Source: Hevea brasiliensis (Eukaryota; Streptophyta; Magnoliopsida; Malpighiales; Euphorbiaceae). From it: 64,000 nucleotides of DNA. Under the pieces are notes generated by a model. That model did no database searches, was not told where the DNA came from, and worked only from the letters and a program-made list of their open reading frames with translations. The stretch lies in NCBI RefSeq assembly GCF_030052815.1, contig NC_079510.1, forward strand, positions 4,489,614 through 4,553,613, read 5' to 3'. Each line of letters begins with the position of its first letter. Position 1 is the first letter of the stretch. The position numbers and the translations under genes were made by a program. This document shows, piece by piece, positions 57,794 to 64,000 of the stretch.

Positions 57794-60700
57794 AATCTCA
57801 ATAAAGCTTGCCCAAAAGACCATTATCCATTGCCAACTATTGAAAAATCGATTAATTCAATAGTAGGACATTTGATTTGTTCACTGGTCGATGCCATCTC
57901 TGGATACCATCAAATAATAAATCCTAAAGATGAGAAAAAATTGCATTTGTCAGTGACTCGAGGGTCTACTATTACATGGTGATGCCATTTAGGTTAAAGA
58001 GCACAAGGGCCACCTACCAGTGTCTTATAAGCAAGATGTTTGAATCATTAATAGGCAAGACAGTAGAGATATATGTACGACATGATCATAAAAAGTAAGA
58101 AATTAGAGGATCAAGCAAGGGACACTTTAGAGGCTTTCAATATTTTGGACAAAGTTGGAATGAAGCTCCATCTAGAGAAGTGCACCTTTGGGGTGAAGGC
58201 TGGTAAACTTTTGGAGTATCTAATTTCAGAAAGAGGAATAGAAGCTAATCCAGAGAAAATACGAACTATCATAGAGATACAACTTCCAAAAAACATAAAA
58301 GAAGTCCAAAGATTGAATAGGAAAATAACTGCTCTTGGACAATTTGAGTATAGGAGAATAACTGCTCTTGGAAAATTTGTGTCTTGTTCAACAAGGAAGT
58401 GCTTACCTTTCTATAAAGCACTTAAGGCTCGAGGAAGTTTTAAGTGGGGTGAAGATTGTCAGGTAGCATTTGATGAGGTAAAAATTTTTTAAACTAACCC
58501 TTCTTTATTGGAATCACCTAGACAAGGTGAGATCCTATATCTCTATCTTGTAGTGACTAAAGAAAAGTGAGCTCGATCTTGGTTTGAGAAAAGGAGGGGC
58601 AACAAAAGCTGATGTACTACATAAGTCAAGTTCTAAACACTGTTGAACTCAATTATCCAATTTTGGAGAAATTAGCTTTTGCATTTTTATTAGCAATGAC
58701 TAAGCTCATGCCATATTTTGAGTCTCACACTATTAAAGTATGAATAAACTATTCGTTGAGAAAGATCTTACAGAGCCGGATACATTCGAGTGTCTCGCCA
58801 CTTGTTTTGTCATCCTAGGAGCCTATGGCATCAATAGCATTAAAAGCACATGTCTTGGCAGATTTTGTTATTGAATTAACACTAATATCAGAGGTGAAGA
58901 TTGAGCAAAAGATGACGTGGAATGTTTGGGTCAATAAAGCAGCAAGTGCCAATGGATCAAGAATCAAAATCATTCTAGAGGGCCCTCACAACATAAAGCT
59001 CAAGTATACTGCCTGCCTAAATTTCTAAGCTACAAAAAATGTTGCCAAATATGAAGCTTTGCTGATAGCCCTTTACATCATCAAAAAGGTAAGAACTCCA
59101 AATGTGGATAAATTTCAATAACTATCCCTGAACTTATATAGTTGTAACACTATAGTCCTTTAACTTTAAAATGTAACATAAAACCCTATAAACTTTCAAA
59201 TTTTGCATAGTAAAATCCCTCTGACTTTCAATTACTGATTTTTCAGTTAGAAACTGATGTGAATAGCTCCCGCATGGCACTTAGTCAACATTTTTCTCTC
59301 CTCTCTTATGCAAAGTGTAAAATTATTCTCTTTACGCATGAAAAATTATTCTGTCTATAGAAAGAAAAATGATTCAATTTACACATGGCTTGAGAGAGAA
59401 AAGAGAAATACTGACTAAGCTCCATGCTGGAACTGTCCAGGTCAGCGTCTAACTGAAAAACTAATAATTGGAGGTTAGAGGGATTTTACTGTGCAAAATT
59501 TGAAAGTTGATGGGGTTTTACATTACATTTTTAAGTTGAGGGACTGTAATGTTACAACTAGATAAGTTCAAGGGCAGTTATCAAAATTTATCCCTCCAAA
59601 TGTTACTGTATATTCTAACTCACAGTTAATGGTAAACCAATGTTAGGGTGACTTTCAAGTACGAGATCTAAATTTGAGTAAATATGACACAAGAATTTAG
59701 AAGTTGCTAGCTGAGATCTGATCTAACCTGGGGGAGATCACAATTATCTAAGTTCCTAGGAGGAAGAACTACAATGCTGATGCCTTAGCAAAAATGGCAG
59801 TAATAGGAGAGCAACACCTTTCTCAACCAATCCATCTAGAAGAGATCAACCAACTAACAGTTGATTAAGAAGAAGCTTTGCCAATTGACATCGACTCCAC
59901 CTGGATGTCTCCAATATTCAACTGCCTCAAATACAGAACTATTCTTGAAAACTTGTTTGAAGCAAAGAAGATTATGCAAAAATCATCTGAATATAGTGTC
60001 CTGAACAGTTGGCTCTATAGAAAATCTTTCATGAGACCATGGCTCAAATGTATCTCTCTTGATGAAGGAGCAACAATCCTAATCAACATTCATGAAGGCC
60101 TGTGTGGAAGCCACGAGGGAGCTCAGACCATTACCAAAAAAGCCTTCAGGTAAAGGTATTTTTGGCCCATAATGGTAGACGACGTTAAAAGTCTAGTTCA
60201 GAAATGCAAGAAGTGTCAGGAGTATGGTTTCATTCCTCGAACTCTAGCATAAAAACTCTCAGAAATTGGAAGTCTATGGCCATTCTATCAATGGGGAATC
60301 GATATACTTGGACCATTCCCTAAAGCTTTGGCATATAGGCAGTATGTTATTTTAGCCATTGACCACTTTACAAAATGGCTAGAAGCTGAGGCAACACAGC
60401 TCATCACTGTCGACAAGGCCATCTCATTTGTTAAATAGAACATCTTTTGTCAAAGTGGCATGCCAAAAGTTATCATAACAGATAATTGCACTCAGTTTAA
60501 GGGTTACAAATTTTAGGCTTTTTGCACTGAATAGGGGTATTGATCTCATATTTGCGTTAACAAATCATCCTCAAACCAATGGCATGACGAAGGTAACTAA
60601 TCGAACTATTCTAAATGGATTTAAGAAAGGTTGGACAAGGCCAAAGGTAGATGGCTAGAAGAGCTTCCACATGTACTCTGGGCTTTTTGAACCACCTCAA

Positions 60701-61135
60701 GATCGGCAACTGGCGAGACCCCATTTCACTCGCTTATGGCTCTAAGGCTGTAATCCCTGTTGAAATCAGTGTTCTAAGCTCCTGAACTGAGAACCTAAAA
60801 GCAGCCATGAGTAACAAGGATCTCATATTCAATATGGACCAAGAATAAATTTTAAGAGAATGACCTTTTATTAGAATAGTTTAGTATCATTAGAAGATGG
60901 TAAGGATGTATAACTAAAATGTGAAGCATTGATCTTTCATAGTAGCCAATTTAGCAATGAAAAGAATAGACATCTTAGAAGGTGTAGCCGAAGTTGGCAA
61001 GCTAGGAAGCAATTGGGAAAGCCCATATGTGATCTCTAAAGTAATTCGCCTCTAATCATATAAAATCGCCTATCCGAGTGGAGAAGATCTTCCACGGGCC
61101 TGGTACATTTGTAATCTGAAGAAATATTATCAATA
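57794..61135 (+). pseudogene. decayed Tat-type pol (element 3)
   Basis: It begins inside RT directly after the element 2 LTR (LNKACPKDHYPLP) and continues with stops and frameshifts: RT palm and thumb (58073-58492), RNase H remnants, a second RNase H (about 58910-59850, interrupted by a MITE) with VAKYEALLIAL and NADALAKMAV, an integrase zinc finger (HEGLCGSHEGAQ and CKKCQ, 60090-60220), WGIDILGPFPKAL, VIITDNCTQF, then poorly conserved C-terminal sequence to about 61135. The second RNase H marks it as Tat lineage. The 33-bp segment near 58318 with ATAACTGCTCTTGG is tandemly duplicated. All frames are broken. Confidence 0.85.
59106..59593. mobile_element. Mutator-type foldback MITE, copy 7
   Basis: 488 bp, GGATAAATTT to TTTATCC, with a perfect 10-bp duplication CTCCAAATGT (59096-59105 and 59594-59603). 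It is inserted in the second RNase H of element 3. Confidence 0.93.
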
Positions 61136-61149
61136 AGATGACTTAGTTT

Positions 61150-61712
61150 GAACTTCAGCAATCTAACCAAAATTAAAGACCTCTCCAAGGCACCAAATAC
61201 CTCTTTAATGCAATTAAGACCTTTTCAAGGCACCAAAGACCTATCCGATGCACCAAAGATCTCTTCGAGATAACCAAGACCTCTCTAAGGTAATAAAGAT
61301 GTCTTTGAGGCAATTAAGACCTCTTCGAGGCTCTAAAGACCTCTCTGAGGCAATTAGGTCTCTTCGAGATAACCAAGACCTCTCTAAGGTAATAAAGATG
61401 TCTTTGAGGCAATTAAGACCTCTTCGAGGCTCTAAAGACCTCTCTGAGGCAATTAAGAGCTCTCTGAGGAACCAAAGAGCTCTCCGAGGTAACCAAGACC
61501 TCTTTGAGGTAACAAAGACCTTTATGAGGCAATTAAGACCTCTTCGAGGCACCAAAGACCTTTTTAAGGCAACAAAGACCTCTCCAAGGCAACAAAGATC
61601 TCTATGAGGCAATTAAGACCTCTTTGAGGCAACAAAGACCTCTCTGAGATAATAAAGACTTCTCTGAGGCAACAAAAACCTCTAAAGGGCAGTAAAGAGC
61701 CCCTCAAGACAG
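61150..61712 (+). repeat. 20-bp tandem array with hairpin units (element 3)
   Basis: About 27 copies of a unit like GACCTCTTCGAGGCAACAAA. Each contains a short dyad, CCTC-NNN-GAGG. Two units have CCTT-NNN-AAGG instead (61220-61230 and 61559-61569). Because the unit is 20 bp and palindromic, long open frames appear on both strands (61241-61612); these are not genes. The array lies between pol and the antisense gene. Confidence 0.88.
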
Positions 61713-62095
61713 TAAGAATAAGCAAGATTATTTAACTCAAGGCCTAATGAGCACAATTAGAATCTTATCACTCTGTGGAAGAGATTAGAATCTGTTAAAG
61801 ATTGACTGTTTATCTAAATTGTTAGGGAACTAAATTCAAATTTGGTATTAATACCAATAAAGATTGACATTCGATTAGATCAGATGGGGTTATTCAAGAT
61901 CGGGTCCTACTTAAGACCATACGAGGAAATCCAGTTCATTATTGTTAAAAGATCAGATGATGGATCTATAAACATTTGATTTAGTGATCGGATATCTAAT
62001 ATTTCAGTTTGGAGAATAAAACACAGTAAGCACAAGAAAAAGATCAAAAAATGGTAAGACATCATTAAATTTTTACAAAAAATTACAACTTATGT
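61713..62095. other. spacer before antisense gene remnant
   Basis: No gene is seen. It contains GATCAGAT and GATCGG words similar in style to the LTR of element 1, but no clear LTR start or PPT could be placed. Confidence 0.4.
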
Positions 62096-64000
62096 AATAG
62101 GAGGATCCCCACTAGCTGGATCTATCACATTTACATTGTGAGACCTCCCAGCCTCATCACCTTCACTATCTGTAACAGCCCAAATCCTTCTCCAGTTAGT
62201 ATTGTCTGTTTTGGCCCATGGGTCTCACGGATTTATGCCTTGGGAGGTTTCATTCCTAAAAGCGCGCTGACCAAGTGAGGAAGACTCCCACATATATGGC
62301 CCAAATCTTTTCTTCCCATTTCTGATGTGGGACACGAAGTTTCCACCCTAGTGCGTAGCTGGTTGAACAAGCACATCCCAACCCCATCCCTGGGTCATGA
62401 CAAGCCCACCAGCTTTCGCCTGGTGCATCCTCGCACCACACACCATACTAGAGGGAGTCCAGCTCTGATACCAAATTTGTAACAGCCTGAATCCTTCTCC
62501 AGTTAGTATTGTCCGCTTTGGCCCATGGGCCTCACGGATTTGTCCCTTGGGAGGTTTCATTCCCAAAAGCGTGCTGACTAGGTGAGGAAGACTCCCACAT
62601 ATATGGCCCAAATCTTTTCTTCCCGTTTCTGATATGGGACACGAAGTTTCCACCCCAGTGCATAGCTGGTTGAACAAGCACGTCCCAACCCCATCCCTGG
62701 GTCATGACACTATCACTCTCCACTTCGGCACTAGGGTCGAGCTTTTCAAACTAGGTAAAGTTATCATTTGGATATCATTTTAACATCTTAGCAAAAAGAT
62801 TGCTGTGAGCTTGGACATAAGCATTCGCCTCTTTATCGATTACTCCATCATCTTTGGCCTTAAGCTCATCGTTTAATTTAGCCATTTCAGAAGCTTGGCT
62901 CAATTTTGTAGCTATGCTATAAGCTCTTTAAATGATTTTACCTTCTCTTCTAGCTCTTGCACCCTGGCACCAGCATTAGATAGGTGACTTTTCAAAGTCA
63001 CTGCTTCACCAACAGCCTTGGACATCTCCCACCTTAGGAAGTTCACCTTCTCCTTAACCATTTACTGAGTGGCAACCAATTGTAGACTCATGGCATGATG
63101 TAAAAGGACTTCAATTCTCTTTGGTCCCATTCAAAAGCGATTTCTTGAAAGACATAGGGATGCTATTGTGACTTTAGCTAGGTCTATGTTTCCTTTCATA
63201 GATTACTTCCTGTCAAGAGATCGGGTTAGGACTTGGGTTCCTGTTGAGATCAATTGTCCAGAAGAACCACCCCTAGAAACAGTTGAGATAGGTGGTTGAG
63301 TAAGAGATCACATCAAGAGTAAAGGAGATCTAAGGTCTGTAGGCTCATTCTGGGCAGGATTAGGACAGATCAAGTCCTTAGCTCAGGGTCTCATTGAAGG
63401 AGGTTATTCTCTAGTCTTTGCAGCAGTAGCAGCTTGTGACACCATTTCTTTCTTTTGAAGATCTCACTTGACTAGCTCTCTTTTCTTTTTCTTTTCTACC
63501 TTTTCAGCTTCAATTCTAGCCATACTTGCATAAAAAAAGAAGTTAGTGAGAAAGTTTGGATCAGAAAGAAAAAGACAAAGAAATTACTCTTTTTGGGTCC
63601 AAGATTGGCTAATTAAAGGGAAAAGTTCTCCCTAGCAACTACATTGGCGAGCCAACACTTTAGCTTAGCATTAACAACATCAATATTCAGGTAGCAACTG
63701 GTGTTTGCCTGGCTTTTCAGCTAGGACACTGCCACATCCTCTTCTTGATTGACGAAAATCTCTCTCCACCACCACTTAGTGAAATAGTTCCAACTCGTGG
63801 ATAAGAAATTTGTCTTTCCAATTCTTCAATGATTACACAAGCTTGGTAAAAAGCCCACAGTTTGGCTTCACTTGAAAAAACTAGTACTCTTCATTTTTTT
63901 CTACTCCTAAGGTAATGAAGTTTGGTGAAAACTTTAGTTGAGGCATTCAGAGTGATAAAGACCTCGAAAGGCTCCTAATGTTTGCCATGAGTATGATTGA
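62096..64000 (-). pseudogene. decayed antisense gene, homologue of 15447-17297
   Basis: On the minus strand this aligns in order with the antisense gene of element 1: acidic tail (about 62100-62165 and 62710-62750), coiled coil (62780-63110), basic segment (63450-63530), a probable intron acceptor (AGAAGTTAG.. / TGCATAAAAA region near 63530-63545), and the core with WFFQAKPH-like sequence near 63840-63890. It has many stops and frameshifts, and a TRIM is inserted at 62171. It runs off the window. Its presence in a second element shows the gene is an inherited part of this element group, not a one-off capture. Confidence 0.65.
62171..62709 (-). mobile_element. complete TRIM, minus strand
   Basis: Two 232-bp LTRs (62171-62402 and 62478-62709) flank a 75-bp internal region. 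On the minus strand the LTR starts TGTCATGACCC and ends GGCTGTTACA. The complement of TGGTATCAGAGC (tRNA-Met PBS) lies at 62462-62473, just inside the right-hand LTR. The target duplication CTATC (62166-62170 and 62710-62714) is perfect. It carries no coding sequence. Confidence 0.94.

Noticed and set aside
61241..61612. Long open frames on both strands with a repetitive protein
   Set aside because: They are produced by the 20-bp near-palindromic tandem array; stops are absent because of the repeat, not because of coding.

Overview
The window is plant nuclear DNA made almost entirely of nested transposable elements. I found no convincing host gene, tRNA, rRNA or CRISPR array. LTR retrotransposons of plant type (Ogre/Tat-like, Athila-like, Tekay/Del-like chromovirus), tRNA-Met-primed TRIMs, an RTE-type LINE, Mutator-type foldback MITEs and a CACTA-like end indicate a flowering plant, most likely a eudicot. 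The species cannot be fixed from sequence alone.

Layout. (1) Positions 1-20678 are one very large Ogre/Tat-type Ty3/gypsy element. It has a partial 5' LTR (1-2692), a tRNA-Arg-type PBS (2696-2713), ORF1, gag-protease with a G-patch, an intron, RT, two RNase H domains and integrase, then a repeat-rich 3' UTR, a PPT and a complete 5.8-kb 3' LTR (14860-20678). The LTR carries an antisense, apparently intron-containing gene. The element has three in-frame stops and a protease active-site change. (2) 20684-21057 is a copia-like LTR fragment. 21072-26096 is a 5'-truncated Tekay-like chromovirus with its 3' LTR. 26097-26313 is a CACTA-like end. (3) 26314-30720 is AT-rich DNA with a decayed tandem array and foldback MITEs. 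(4) 30721-48664 is an LTR-like unit on the minus strand, split by a complete Athila-type element (32711-47017, TSD AATCT). (5) 48665-57793 is the 3' end and 3' LTR of a second, older Ogre/Tat-type element. It hosts a triple-LTR TRIM, a LINE with a 19-bp TSD and two MITEs. (6) 57794-64000 is the decayed pol of a third Tat-type element, a 20-bp tandem array, and a decayed antisense gene homologous to the one in element 1, interrupted by a complete TRIM.

How the parts work together. The Ogre-type element shows the signals of a complex transcription unit: LTR promoter, a strong splice donor in the LTR leader, acceptors before ORF1 and gag, and a frame-preserving intron whose removal joins protease to RT. 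A separate promoter runs on the opposite strand of the LTR.

The most notable pattern is a set of hairpin arrays in non-coding parts of the Tat-type elements. Just after pol there are six hairpins with GNRA-like loops and outer stems that differ in sequence but remain complementary. Hairpin repeats with compensatory changes also occur in the LTR leader and in the 3' UTR satellites. This suggests selected RNA or DNA structure. All of this is from reading by eye; no folding, alignment or database search was run.
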